From Stratiformator vulcanicus (GTDB lineage Bacteria > Planctomycetota > Planctomycetia > Planctomycetales > Planctomycetaceae): a stretch of 64,000 nt of DNA. Positions 54,737 to 63,845 of this stretch are shown here, in pieces (within the stretch, counting starts at the first letter, position 1; each line of letters opens with the position of its first letter). The position numbers were made by a program, and so were the translations under genes. The DNA lies in contig NZ_CP036268.1 of the NCBI RefSeq assembly GCF_007744515.1, positions 3,988,088 to 4,052,087 on the forward strand, given 5' to 3'. The notes under the pieces are model-generated. The model did not search any database. It had not been told where the DNA came from and saw nothing but the letters and a program-made list of their open reading frames with translations.

Positions 54737-56281
54737 TCAGAACAGGTCTTTGAGCGCCGCAAGGATCGCGCTGGTTCCCGCCGTCGGTTCATCGTAGTGC
54801 CACATCGTGCGAATGAGATCGAACATCATCATTCCGCAAACGGCCAGGGCCGTACTTGTTGCGAAGAGGCCGACGACGGTCATCACACCGAATTCGTGCT
54901 CGACCGGGGCGGCTTTGGCAACCGGAGTGAAATCGCCCTGACTCTCGCCGGCGTGAATCTCTTCCTCGAAGTCTTCGTCGGCCGCATCGAAGACGTCTTC
55001 TTCCTCGTCGCCGAAGTCTTCGTCCGCCTCATCAAATTCATCGAACGATTCATCCGCGAACGATTCATCATCCTCAATGTCGAAGTCGTCCTGATCTTCA
55101 AGCTCTTCGGTCTCTTCGTGATCGGACCGCTTGACGAAGGTGGCCGATTCATCGGTCGCGTCATCGTCATCAAACAGGATGATGTTGTCCGCGCTGTCAT
55201 CATCACCGGTCGCAGCGAGTTCGAACTCGCTATCGCCCGAGACGCCTTCTACCGCAGCCATCTCGAGTTCAGTGTCCTGACGGTCTTCGAACGAACCACC
55301 GGCGGCGTCCATCGCGACGGTCTGACCAAGGTCATCACTGTCGGCTTCAAGAGCAATACCGCTGTCAGCGGGGCTCGACAGGCCGATCCCGCTGCTGCCT
55401 GGGGCGTCGTCATCGAGCAGTGAGATGCCGCTGTCGTCATCGAGCGAGATGAACCCGCTGCCGTCCGCCTCGGGTTCATCATCGGCTGCCAGAGCGATGC
55501 CGCTGTCGTCTCCGACCATGTCGTCGGCGTCGTCATCCTCGATCCGAATGCCGCTGGCTTCTGAAAAGACGACGGAGTCACCTTCCTCGTCTTCGAGCCT
55601 CACGCCGCTGTCGAGTGCTTCGAGCGAAATTCCGCTTTCGGCGTCGAGGTCGCCCAGTTGAATGCCGCTACCGGTGACGGCGATCGTCTCGCTTTCGCCG
55701 TCGTTTGGGTCGTCGAAGACGAGCGACACATCACTGTCGCTACCTGATTGTTCCTCTTCGCGGGGATCCTTAACGATCCGAATATCGCTGGACGTACCCG
55801 CCTTCTCAGAGACGAGTTTGACGTCGCTGTCGCTGCCGGCTCCGGCTGAGTCATCGGCCAATCGCACGTCGCTGTCGCTATCGGAGGCCGGAATCGCGAC
55901 ATCAGGTGCGGAATCGTTGTCGGTACCCGACAGCGGGTCGTCCAGAATCAACCGGACATCGCTGTCGGAGGTCTCCATGCCGAGGTCGTCATCCTCGTCA
56001 TCGAAGACGCTGCCACCGCTGCTGATCACGGTCGCCGAATCTTCCTCGCCGTCGCTATCGGCGAAACCAAGAATCGAATCGTCGTCGAAGATCGGCACGT
56101 CGGGATCGGAGTCGGCCTGCCGGGAGCGGGCGTACTCTTCGACGTCTTCGGCCTTGTATTTGAACGTGCCGCGATCCTTCAAACCGCGGAGAGCCTGCTC
56201 GGAGCGAAGCTTGTTCAAATCTTCCGAGGAGATCCCGAGACGTTCAACGACTTCCTCGTGGCTGAGATATTTTTTCGACAT
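54737..56281 (-). CDS. HTH protein with acidic SDSDVRL-type repeats and C-terminal TM anchor
   Basis: 514 residues from ATG 56281. N-terminal excisionase-like HTH (MSKKYLSHEEVVERLGISSE, ~1-55). From ~60 to ~330 lie about fourteen copies of a short motif, consensus [D/S]S[D/G][V/I]xL, first as SDSDVRL/SDSDVKL then as DSGISL/SSGIGL, in a strongly acidic background. A Glu/Asp-rich linker (~400-460) precedes one TM helix (VVGLFATSTALAVCGMMMF, ~475-495). The HTH part would be cytoplasmic and the anchor would hold it at the membrane. Function unknown. Confidence 0.8.
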   Translation of the reverse strand: MSKKYLSHEEVVERLGISSEDLNKLRSEQALRGLKDRGTFKYKAEDVEEYARSRQADSDPDVPIFDDDSILGFADSDGEEDSATVISSGGSVFDDEDDDLGMETSDSDVRLILDDPLSGTDNDSAPDVAIPASDSDSDVRLADDSAGAGSDSDVKLVSEKAGTSSDIRIVKDPREEEQSGSDSDVSLVFDDPNDGESETIAVTGSGIQLGDLDAESGISLEALDSGVRLEDEEGDSVVFSEASGIRIEDDDADDMVGDDSGIALAADDEPEADGSGFISLDDDSGISLLDDDAPGSSGIGLSSPADSGIALEADSDDLGQTVAMDAAGGSFEDRQDTELEMAAVEGVSGDSEFELAATGDDDSADNIILFDDDDATDESATFVKRSDHEETEELEDQDDFDIEDDESFADESFDEFDEADEDFGDEEEDVFDAADEDFEEEIHAGESQGDFTPVAKAAPVEHEFGVMTVVGLFATSTALAVCGMMMFDLIRTMWHYDEPTAGTSAILAALKDLF

Positions 56282-56737
56282 GAGTTTCCGAGCGAGAACT
56301 TCGCGGTCAGTGGTGCGGCCGGGCACACCGAGCCAATTTGGGAATTGTCCGAGGCGATTTGGCACTTCCCTGCGCGACGTCGACGCCTCAACCAGCATAA
56401 GTGCACAGGCCCCCGATGCAAAGAGGTAGCTCGGCTGATCGGGGCGGGTTCGCACAGAACAATGTCACGATTCCCTACGACCGTACCGATTCGTCCCGTT
56501 CCCGTCTCGAAGATCGGAACATGGTTAAGTCGGCCTCGCGACCGCGAACTTCACTCGAATCCACTTGGCAAGCCCCCTCCGATTCCGTTTCCCTGACGGC
56601 GAAACCGTGAAAGCGATGCCCCGGCCCGGGGGCAAAATTCGCCCCGAAATCGTGCCCAAAATCTGGCATGGGTCTTGGCCTGCGAAGCGCAGAAATTCTT
56701 CATGCTTCGACAAAGTCCAAAGCAATCCGGCCCGATT
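56282..56737. other. 456-base region upstream of the acidic-repeat gene
   Basis: No gene supported. It should contain the promoter of the minus-strand HTH gene and the end of the prepilin peptidase gene. I see no strong terminator. Confidence 0.5.
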
Positions 56738-57955
56738 TCACGCCACGCTAGCCGTTTCAGACGGGATATTGCGAATTTTGACCCGCGCCGCGGCAGCGAA
56801 TAGCAGCAGGCCGAGCCCGGCTGAGGCGATGAGCGAAAGTAATTCGGGAACTCCCCACGTCGTGAGCATCGCCCAGCCACGGTAGTCCGGCCACCAGAAC
56901 TGCATCGTCGACCAATCCCACAGGACGAGCTGCACCAGTGCCGCGGTAGCGAATGCAGCGATGGCCGGAATTGAAACGAGAACAGGGATCATCCGGGTCG
57001 CCGTCTTGAGCGCGACCTCAATCAGACCGGCCAACAGAATCGTCGCCATGATGAATTGCCAGCCGAACGTCAGCCCGACGATCGCGGCGGCGAACGGTAA
57101 CCCGAAGCGGTCCCGACCGCCTACGACGGCGCGCGCCGTAAATCCGATGACCATCCCGACCGTCAGACCGATCACGGCATCGATCACCCCGGCCAATTCG
57201 ATCGTCAATCTGACCGGAGTTTGCCCAAGGACGAACTCCGCCAGCGTGAGCGAGATGCCGTAAACCCACTCCGGACGAGGGTTGAGGAAGCCGATCGGGT
57301 GCAGGTGCTCCCCGAACAGACTCACAATCAGGCCGACCCCGATCCCCCAGCGCCACAGTCCGGCCGGAGTCTCATGACCATCGACGGCCATCAGCGCCGC
57401 CCCGAACAGCAGGGTCATCGCCCAAGCATGAAAGAGGCACGTGCCAATCAGATCCCAAGGCGTCTCCCACATCAGCCACACCAAGGTCTGATCGGAATAG
57501 CGGGCCTGAAACGGCAGATTCCATCCGCCGGCGAAGACCTCGACCGTCGCCAACAATAGAAAGATCAGACCGGTGGAAGCTTCAACGAGCGGGTACCTCG
57601 GCGAAATCGGTTCGCGACAGGCCCGGCAACGTCCGCGGAGAATCAACCATCCCAAAACAGGTATGTTGTCCCGAAGTCGAATGGGCGTCTCGCATTTCGG
57701 GCACCGCGACGGCGGGTGATTGAGCGACAGCCCGGCGGGCATCCGATAAACAACGACGTTCAGAAAGCTCCCGATCGTCGCCCCGAGGCAGAAGACCCAG
57801 CCGACCGTGAAAGCCACGAACAAGAAGTTCATCGAATCAAACGTGGAGTTCGCTTCGCTGTAGCCGCTTTCGCCGGTGATGCCGCAACCACCGAGAGCGA
57901 GCGCGACGACCCCCGTCCAAACCAGGATCAACCTTCGATGAAGTGACGAACCCAT
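56738..57955 (-). CDS. Prepilin peptidase / N-methyltransferase (A24)
   Basis: 405 residues from ATG 57955 (GTG 57973 is also open). The N-terminal DiS_P_DiS domain has ATIGSFLNVVVYRMP then two zinc pairs, CPKC and CRAC. The C-terminal A24 part has the first active-site Asp in MAVDGHETPAG; the second (GxGD) site reads GGRDRFG, so the GxGD pattern is degenerate. The enzyme cuts and methylates prepilin leaders, such as those of the two DUF1559 proteins in this window. Roughly nine TM helices. Confidence 0.85.
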   Translation of the reverse strand: MGSSLHRRLILVWTGVVALALGGCGITGESGYSEANSTFDSMNFLFVAFTVGWVFCLGATIGSFLNVVVYRMPAGLSLNHPPSRCPKCETPIRLRDNIPVLGWLILRGRCRACREPISPRYPLVEASTGLIFLLLATVEVFAGGWNLPFQARYSDQTLVWLMWETPWDLIGTCLFHAWAMTLLFGAALMAVDGHETPAGLWRWGIGVGLIVSLFGEHLHPIGFLNPRPEWVYGISLTLAEFVLGQTPVRLTIELAGVIDAVIGLTVGMVIGFTARAVVGGRDRFGLPFAAAIVGLTFGWQFIMATILLAGLIEVALKTATRMIPVLVSIPAIAAFATAALVQLVLWDWSTMQFWWPDYRGWAMLTTWGVPELLSLIASAGLGLLLFAAAARVKIRNIPSETASVA

Positions 57956-58050
57956 CGGGAAATCGTTTTTCACGGTCAGACGACAGCCAGTTCGATGCCA
58001 GTTCGTTGAACGATATTACCGCGATCGTCGCCACCAACGGCGCAAAAGAA

Positions 58051-58084
58051 AACAGCCCCAGCAGGAAAACCTGCAAGGGCTGTT
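58051..58084 (-). terminator. Intrinsic terminator of tRNA-Asp
   Basis: Nested stems AACAGCCC/GGGCTGTT (58051-58058 with 58077-58084) and GCAGG/CCTGC, then TTCTTTTGCG on the minus strand. It lies 12 nt beyond the tRNA 3' end. Confidence 0.85.
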
Positions 58085-58092
58085 GCGTATTG

Positions 58093-58169
<77 letters not shown>

Positions 58170-58435
58170 GGCTACAATTCGACGGACACACGACGCCGGG
58201 CGCCGGTTCACTGTGTCCTGCCGAAGCAAATGGTATGTTGGGTTTTTCGCAGAGAAGTTTCAAGTAAGCAGCACTGGTCGCAGAAATGTGATGATGGCCC
58301 GCAGTTCCCGGGCTGTTCAAGCATCGCACCAATCGCTGCGGACAAATCCTCTTGGAGTATCGGTCGATTCCCGTGGCAGCTTTGAGCGAATCGCCGCGTG
58401 ATTCACGGTTCGCGGCTCAGAACGACGCGTCCCCC

Positions 58436-60037
58436 ATGACCCACAAAATAGCCGACGACACAGCCCGATCTTATTCGACAGCGAAAGCCGGGGCCGCGGC
58501 GTCATCCGCACGACGATCGATCGCCCTGTTTCATGTCGGAATCGCCGGCCTGTTCGCTACCGGTTGCGGCGAGAAGGCCGAATTGCCGCCGGCCTCCGAA
58601 ACGACGGTGATCGAGTTGCCCGAGCCCAATCCGGCTAACAGCGGCGGATCGGCGGAAGTAATCGAACCACCAGATCCCGTGGAGGGAATCGACCAATCGA
58701 CATCGATCGACGCTGAAACCGCGCCACTCAATGCTGATCCCGCTCTCCAGCAAGATCGACCGCCCTTTACGCAACCGGTATCGCGAGGTGCCGATCGACG
58801 ACCGGTGCTCAACCAAGCGAAGTTAGAACGTGCGGGACTTCGTCATTTCAAATCCCGTCGGCTCAGCATGTATACCGATTCCGAAGCGATGTCCTGCCGA
58901 GATATCCCGGCCGCCGCCGACGAATTGTTTGCCGCATTGGTTGAGTATTTCGGCCCCTTGCCCCCGGCCCGTGACGGCTCCGATTTTCAGGTGACCGGGT
59001 ATCTGATCGACGATCAGGACACGTTCGAACGTCTCGGCTTGATTCCCGTGAATCTGCCGCCGTTTCTGAATGGACGGCACCGCGGGTTGCAGTTTTGGGC
59101 CTATGACCAAAAAGCCGACTACTACCGAGCACATCTCGCTCTGCACGAAGCGACGCACTGCTTTATGACCTGCATCCGCGGCACGTGGGGGCCGTCATGG
59201 TATATGGAGGGAATGGCCGAGCACTTCGCGACCCATCGCCGCTCGCTCGACGGCGATCGAGAGGGAGAGTTTGACTTCGGGGTCATGCCCGCCCGGCCCG
59301 ACGAATTCGAGGAATGGGGCCGCATCAACGTGATTCAGGACACTGTGGCTGAGGGTCGCGCCATCGAAATCGACGAACTTCGCCGCTTGCCCGCCGAGGC
59401 ATTTCTCAAGAATGATCCTTACGCGTGGTCGTGGGCCCTGTGTCACTTTCTGGCGACGCATCCTCGCTATCGGGACCGTTTCCGCGAACTCTCCCCACCG
59501 GCGTTGCGAACGCGACTCAATCAGGAATTCGACCGACTCTTCGCCGACGATTTCCGCGAAATGAACGACGAATGGCGACTGTTTGTCCGAAATCTCTGCT
59601 ACGGCTACGACACTACGCGAGCGGCGATCGATTTCTCCGAGGGGACGACGCTTTCGGCAACGCAGCCTCGAACCGTGACCATTCGCGCGGACCTCGGATG
59701 GCAGTCGTCAGAAATCCATGTCACGGCGGGAGAGCGATACGAAATTGCCGCCGACGGGCAATTCACCCTCGCTCAGCAGCCCAAGCCATGGGTCAGCGAG
59801 CCGCAGGGGATCACCTTTCAATACTCCGCGGGCCGACCGTTGGGACGACTCATCGGCACGATCCGTCCTGATGATGCGACCGCCGGCGGCTTCGGGACGG
59901 ACATCATCAATCTGGGCCGGGGACAAGTTCTCACCGCGCCTCGATCGGGCACGCTGTACTTTCGCCTCAACGACGATTGGGACAAGTTGTCCGACAACCG
60001 CGGCGAGGTCGTTGTGCGAGTCGGAAACCGCTCGTGA
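58436..60037 (+). CDS. Gluzincin-like lipoprotein with C-terminal LecA/PA-IL-like domain
   Basis: 533 residues from ATG 58436; a TTG at 58352 is open. Lipobox ATGC (Cys44) gives a lipid-anchored protein. Pro/Glu-rich stretch, then a peptidase-like region (~140-400): HEATH (237-241) provides HExxH, and WYMEGMAEHF carries the downstream Glu258 in the WxxEGxAE pattern of gluzincins. The last ~100 residues (AGERYEIAADGQF ... GRPLGRLIGTI) resemble the PA-IL/LecA lectin fold. A secreted metallopeptidase on the cell envelope is likely. Confidence 0.75.
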   Translation: MTHKIADDTARSYSTAKAGAAASSARRSIALFHVGIAGLFATGCGEKAELPPASETTVIELPEPNPANSGGSAEVIEPPDPVEGIDQSTSIDAETAPLNADPALQQDRPPFTQPVSRGADRRPVLNQAKLERAGLRHFKSRRLSMYTDSEAMSCRDIPAAADELFAALVEYFGPLPPARDGSDFQVTGYLIDDQDTFERLGLIPVNLPPFLNGRHRGLQFWAYDQKADYYRAHLALHEATHCFMTCIRGTWGPSWYMEGMAEHFATHRRSLDGDREGEFDFGVMPARPDEFEEWGRINVIQDTVAEGRAIEIDELRRLPAEAFLKNDPYAWSWALCHFLATHPRYRDRFRELSPPALRTRLNQEFDRLFADDFREMNDEWRLFVRNLCYGYDTTRAAIDFSEGTTLSATQPRTVTIRADLGWQSSEIHVTAGERYEIAADGQFTLAQQPKPWVSEPQGITFQYSAGRPLGRLIGTIRPDDATAGGFGTDIINLGRGQVLTAPRSGTLYFRLNDDWDKLSDNRGEVVVRVGNRS

Positions 60038-60320
60038 TCCGCCCCCGCTCGATCGGCGGGTGCCGATCTGCGGCTCACACGTGGCTTGTCAGGACGCAGA
60101 TTGACCGGGCAGCAACCACTGCGGCGGCAATCGACGGGTCTCACCGGAAGTGATGCGTCGTTTAACGCTTGATTGACACGATCTGAGCGGTGGGACTCAT
60201 TGGAATGCGCTTTGCGAATAACCATGAGCGGACGTCGCCTTCACTTCACAACGCTTGAAGGCGATCGCGTTCGAACGGTGACCACTATTTGCGATCGAAA
60301 CGAATCAGAAGGAGACCACG

Positions 60321-60860
60321 ATGACTTTTCAATACCTACAAAGAGCCGGAATTTTCGGGACGTTGACCGCACTGGCCGTTTTGGTTGGTTGCCAGGATGC
60401 CGGGACACTGAGTGCGGGCGGTAGCGAAACCGTAACCGACATCGAAAGTGACTCCGAATTAGAAACCAACTCCGCCGAATCGTCGGAAGAAACGGTCACG
60501 TTCGAAGACGTCTACGACCAAGCGAAGAAGACCCTCGGGCTCGCGGGCGAGGCTGCCGCGGACAATCGCGATGAATATCTGGAAAAGCTCAAAGCGCGAA
60601 TGGACGAGATGAAGGCGGAGGTTGCCGAATTGAGAGAGCGCGCGGACGAAAAAGCCGACGAGGTATCCGAGGACATGCAGGAGTCGATCGACGAGGTCGA
60701 ACGGCAGATGGCTGCCACGAAGGAACGGCTCAATAAGCTCGCCGCAGACGGAACGGACGCGTGGGAAAAACTGACCGGGGGTGTCTCCGACGCGATTGAC
60801 GAGTTGGGACAAGCGGTCGAAGATGCGAAAGCCGAGTTCTCTGATGAGTCGTCAGAGTGA
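60321..60860 (+). CDS. Coiled-coil lipoprotein
   Basis: 179 residues; GAAGGAG lies 7 nt before the ATG. Lipobox VLVGC (Cys25) gives a lipid-anchored protein. After an acidic Ser/Glu stretch, residues ~75-165 are charged heptad-like helices (EKLKARMDEMKAEVAELRER ... EVERQMAATKERLNKLAADG), i.e. a coiled coil. Similar small envelope lipoproteins tether outer membrane to cell wall, but no specific family is clear. Confidence 0.75.
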   Translation: MTFQYLQRAGIFGTLTALAVLVGCQDAGTLSAGGSETVTDIESDSELETNSAESSEETVTFEDVYDQAKKTLGLAGEAAADNRDEYLEKLKARMDEMKAEVAELRERADEKADEVSEDMQESIDEVERQMAATKERLNKLAADGTDAWEKLTGGVSDAIDELGQAVEDAKAEFSDESSE

Positions 60861-60979
60861 CGAAGCGTGATAAACTGATCGGGGCGTGTGCGATATAATG
60901 TCGCTCGCGACACGTCGGCACGACCGCAATTTCATCACCGCCGCTTAACTTGAAGCTTTACTTAAAAAGGGCTGATTCG

Positions 60980-61486
60980 ATGTCGACTGCAACGGCGGAC
61001 AGAAAACATTTCCAGGAGATCCTCGGCCATTTTGACGCCGGGATGCTCGTGACTCGATCGAAGACGGACGAGCTGCGCGTGCGACCGATGCTCGTGGCGG
61101 AACTTCAAAGCGATGCGGACCTGCTGTTCTTGACGCGGGCACATTCTGCGTTGGTGGAAGAAATTTCCGAGCACGCCGAAATCGTTATTACCTTTCAAAG
61201 CGACTCGCAGTACCTGTCGCTGTCGGGGACGGCGAAGTTGGAACGCGACGCCGGGAAAATCCAAGATTTGTGGAGCGAAGAGTGGAACAGATGGTTCCCC
61301 GAGGGCAGCGGTGACGAGACACTCGCCATCGTGCACGTTCAAGCGACCCAAGGTGAATACTGGGACGCCGGCCTCGCACACGGCTTGAATTATCTGTTTG
61401 AAGCAGGCAAAGCGATCGTTTCCGGCAAAGACAAGCCGGACGATGAGGCCGCCGAACATGGCAAAGTCGATTTGGGAAGCGAATAG
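60980..61486 (+). CDS. Pyridoxamine-5'-phosphate-oxidase-fold general stress protein
   Basis: 168 residues from ATG 60980, with AAGGG about 10 nt upstream. Split-barrel flavin fold: LGHFDAGMLVTRSK, VRPMLVAELQSDADLLFLT, HAEIVITFQSDSQYLSLSGT. It matches the general-stress-protein 26 group of the PNPOx-like family, which binds FMN or FAD. Exact activity unknown. A slightly longer start at 60950 is open. Confidence 0.85.
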   Translation: MSTATADRKHFQEILGHFDAGMLVTRSKTDELRVRPMLVAELQSDADLLFLTRAHSALVEEISEHAEIVITFQSDSQYLSLSGTAKLERDAGKIQDLWSEEWNRWFPEGSGDETLAIVHVQATQGEYWDAGLAHGLNYLFEAGKAIVSGKDKPDDEAAEHGKVDLGSE

Positions 61487-61596
61487 CCGTCCTGTCCTGT
61501 CCACCAGGCGATGATCATTGATGGTCAATCGACGGCGGTCTTGAATTTGACGGTCCGCGGTGACAGATTGCGGACGCAAGCACGCATCCTCCGTCG

Positions 61597-62655
61597 ATGA
61601 TCCCAATGTCCGCTCCATTGCTCAGGCTCACTCGATTCCTTCCGTTTGCGGTCGTAGCCGCGGCCCTGTTCTATCTGGCGTTCTTCGGGAATGAACGACC
61701 GGCGACACTCGCGTTTCGCGGCGAAACGATGGGCACGACTTATGAGGTCAAAGTCTATTCCGCGGAAGGCTCGAAGCTTCAGGCCGCCCAACAAGAGCTG
61801 AAGCAACAAGCGGATCGGCTGCTCGAAACGATCAACGATCAAATGTCGACCTGGTGGCCCGACTCTGAACTTTCTCGCTTCAACCGCGCGGCTGGCGACG
61901 AACCGTTCGAGGTCTCGCCGGCGACGGCACTCGTTGTTCAGGAAGCGATCCGTGTGTCTCGGCTTTCCGGCGGCGCATTCGATCCGACCGTCGGTCCGCT
62001 CGTGAATCTTTGGAGCTTCGGCCCGGAAGGCAGACCCGAAGAGATCCCGGATGACGAGCAAATCGCGGAGGCCCGATCCTCGATCGGGACCGACATGGTC
62101 GAAGTGAATGATGATCCGCCCACGCTGACAAAACGATCCTCGGCGACGGAGCTCGACCTGTCAGCGATCGCCAAAGGCTACGGTGTGGACGCGATCGGCG
62201 AGTTGCTTTTGGACCGCGGATACGACAACTGGCTCGTCGAAATCGGCGGGGAGATTCGAGCCTCCGGTTTTAAAAAGAACAGTGATCCCTGGGTGATCGC
62301 CGTCGAAAAGCCGGTCGCCGGTGAACGGGCGATCGAACAAGTCGTCGAACTGCCGACGGCTTCTGGCGGCGCGATGGCGACCTCGGGCGACTATCGAAAT
62401 TTCTTCGAACAGGACGGCGTCAGGTATTCCCACACGATCGACCCGCGGACGGGCCGTCCGATTTCTCATCGGCTTGTTTCGGTGAGCGTGATCCACAAAT
62501 CGTGCATGACCGCCGATGCCCTCGCCACGGCGGTGATGGTCCTTGGCCCCGACGAAGGCTACAATCTGCTCGAATCAGAGGGGGTCGCGGCTCTGCTCAT
62601 TTCGCGCGGTGAGGACGGCTTCGTCACCCGAGCGACATCGACGTTCCCTCGATAA
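61597..62655 (+). CDS. apbE: FAD:protein FMN transferase ApbE
   Basis: 352 residues (alternative ATG at 61606). An N-terminal TM/signal anchor, then ETMGTTYEVKVYS, STWWPDSELSRFN, and SGGAFDPTVGPLVNLW. LDLSAIAKGYGVD and HTIDPRTGRPI form the FAD/Mg site. ApbE attaches FMN to Thr in NqrB/NqrC and RnfG. It is followed 27 nt later by nqrM, so its likely target is Na+-NQR. Confidence 0.95.
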   Translation: MIPMSAPLLRLTRFLPFAVVAAALFYLAFFGNERPATLAFRGETMGTTYEVKVYSAEGSKLQAAQQELKQQADRLLETINDQMSTWWPDSELSRFNRAAGDEPFEVSPATALVVQEAIRVSRLSGGAFDPTVGPLVNLWSFGPEGRPEEIPDDEQIAEARSSIGTDMVEVNDDPPTLTKRSSATELDLSAIAKGYGVDAIGELLLDRGYDNWLVEIGGEIRASGFKKNSDPWVIAVEKPVAGERAIEQVVELPTASGGAMATSGDYRNFFEQDGVRYSHTIDPRTGRPISHRLVSVSVIHKSCMTADALATAVMVLGPDEGYNLLESEGVAALLISRGEDGFVTRATSTFPR

Positions 62656-62682
62656 CAAGCCGATTCGAAATCGAGAACCGTG

Positions 62683-63015
62683 ATGGAACTCGTGACTGAA
62701 ATCCTGCCGATCTTACTGATTGTCGCGGTGGCTTTTGGCGCAACGATCGTCGCCATGGCCGTCGGCGTGATCGTGACGCGCAAGCCGATCAAAGGGAGCT
62801 GCGGCGGACTCGCCACAATGACCGATGCGACAGGAAAATCGATCTGCATGGCCTGCGGCGATAGCCCCGACGATTGCGATCGGGACTCACCGCCACCCGT
62901 CGAGGTCTGCGACGGCACGGCCAAATCACCCTGTGAGGGGCTGCAGTGCGACAACGTCGCCGCGTGCCGAGCGAAGTTGGCCGCCGCGGGCGTCGAGGCG
63001 AGCCCCGGGAGCTAA
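62683..63015 (+). CDS. nqrM: Na+-NQR maturation protein NqrM
   Basis: 110 residues from ATG 62683 (GTG 62680 also open). An N-terminal TM helix ([20 protein letters not shown]) then [18 protein letters not shown], the family hallmark, followed by a CMACG Cys motif. NqrM is needed for inserting a metal centre in Na+-NQR. The Cys-rich C-terminal part is longer than the ~70-residue usual NqrM. Pairs with apbE. Confidence 0.88.
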   Translation: MELVTEILPILLIVAVAFGATIVAMAVGVIVTRKPIKGSCGGLATMTDATGKSICMACGDSPDDCDRDSPPPVEVCDGTAKSPCEGLQCDNVAACRAKLAAAGVEASPGS

Positions 63016-63179
63016 ATTGGCTCTACGATTTAGTCCGAAGTCTTTCGCACGAAATGTTCGATCGCAGTGCGATCGAGGAATTTGCCACCCGTGTCGTTCC
63101 CCGGATGCTAAGATTCGTCTCGGGAGCAATGGACGGGATGCTCCGTTCAAACATCACATTTTACTGAGACAGGTCTGAG

Positions 63180-63755
63180 ATGAGCGCCGACACCGCCACG
63201 GCAAAACCGGACGCCGCCAAAGCCCCGAAGAAGTTCGAAGTTCCGCTCGCACTGGTCGCGATCCTCATTGCGGCCGGCGCCATCGGGTATTTCGCAGCAT
63301 TTGTCGTCGGCCGCGATAGCGGCATCGACGGCGGGCTCGCCGTCGGAGAAGTCGCGCCGGAATTGACCGCCGCCGGCTGGCTCAATGGCGAACCGCAGCC
63401 GGTGCAGGGGAACGTGACCGTCGTCAACGGATGGTTCTACAACTGCCCGCACTGCTGGACCGAAGCCCCCGAACTGGCGGCATTGAGCGAACAATTCGAA
63501 GGTCGGAGCGTCCAATTCGTCGGTCTCTCACCCGAAGCTCCCGAATCGATCGAGCAGGTGAAAGACTTCGTTGCCAAGAACGGTCTGAAGTACCCGAACG
63601 GCTACGGAGCGATCCCGACATTGCAGGCGTTCGAGGTCCGGGCCTTCCCGGCCCTCTGGGTTCTCGATCGTGACGGCACCGTGATCTGGAACCGCTCGCT
63701 CGAACATCGCGAAAGCCTCGAAGACGCCATCAACCGCGCCCTCGCCAAATCGTAG
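63180..63755 (+). CDS. Membrane-anchored TlpA/thioredoxin-like protein
   Basis: 191 residues. An N-terminal TM anchor (PLALVAILIAAGAIGYFAAF, ~22-42) precedes a thioredoxin fold with active site C89-P-H-C92 in FYNCPHCWTEAPEL. A cis-Pro follows in RAFPALWVLDRDG. It should reduce or oxidise disulfides in the periplasm, for instance in cytochrome c maturation. CPHC is more DsbA-like than the TlpA WCxPC. Followed by inverted-repeat copy 2. Confidence 0.88.
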   Translation: MSADTATAKPDAAKAPKKFEVPLALVAILIAAGAIGYFAAFVVGRDSGIDGGLAVGEVAPELTAAGWLNGEPQPVQGNVTVVNGWFYNCPHCWTEAPELAALSEQFEGRSVQFVGLSPEAPESIEQVKDFVAKNGLKYPNGYGAIPTLQAFEVRAFPALWVLDRDGTVIWNRSLEHRESLEDAINRALAKS

Positions 63756-63775
63756 CTCGGACTGTTTCCTACAGA

Positions 63776-63845
63776 ACAAGCCGCGCACGCAGTAAGCGGA
63801 TCTTCATCCGCGACGCCTCATCCGCTTACTACGTGCGCGGCTTGT
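63776..63845. repeat. Inverted-repeat element, copy 2 (26-bp arms, 18-nt loop)
   Basis: Arms 63776-63801 and 63820-63845 are complementary at 25 of 26 positions and match the arms of copy 1 at 18277-18378. The loop is unrelated and much shorter. It begins 21 nt after the stop of the TlpA-like gene. The remaining bases to the window end hold short GC-rich repeats but no gene. Confidence 0.85.
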
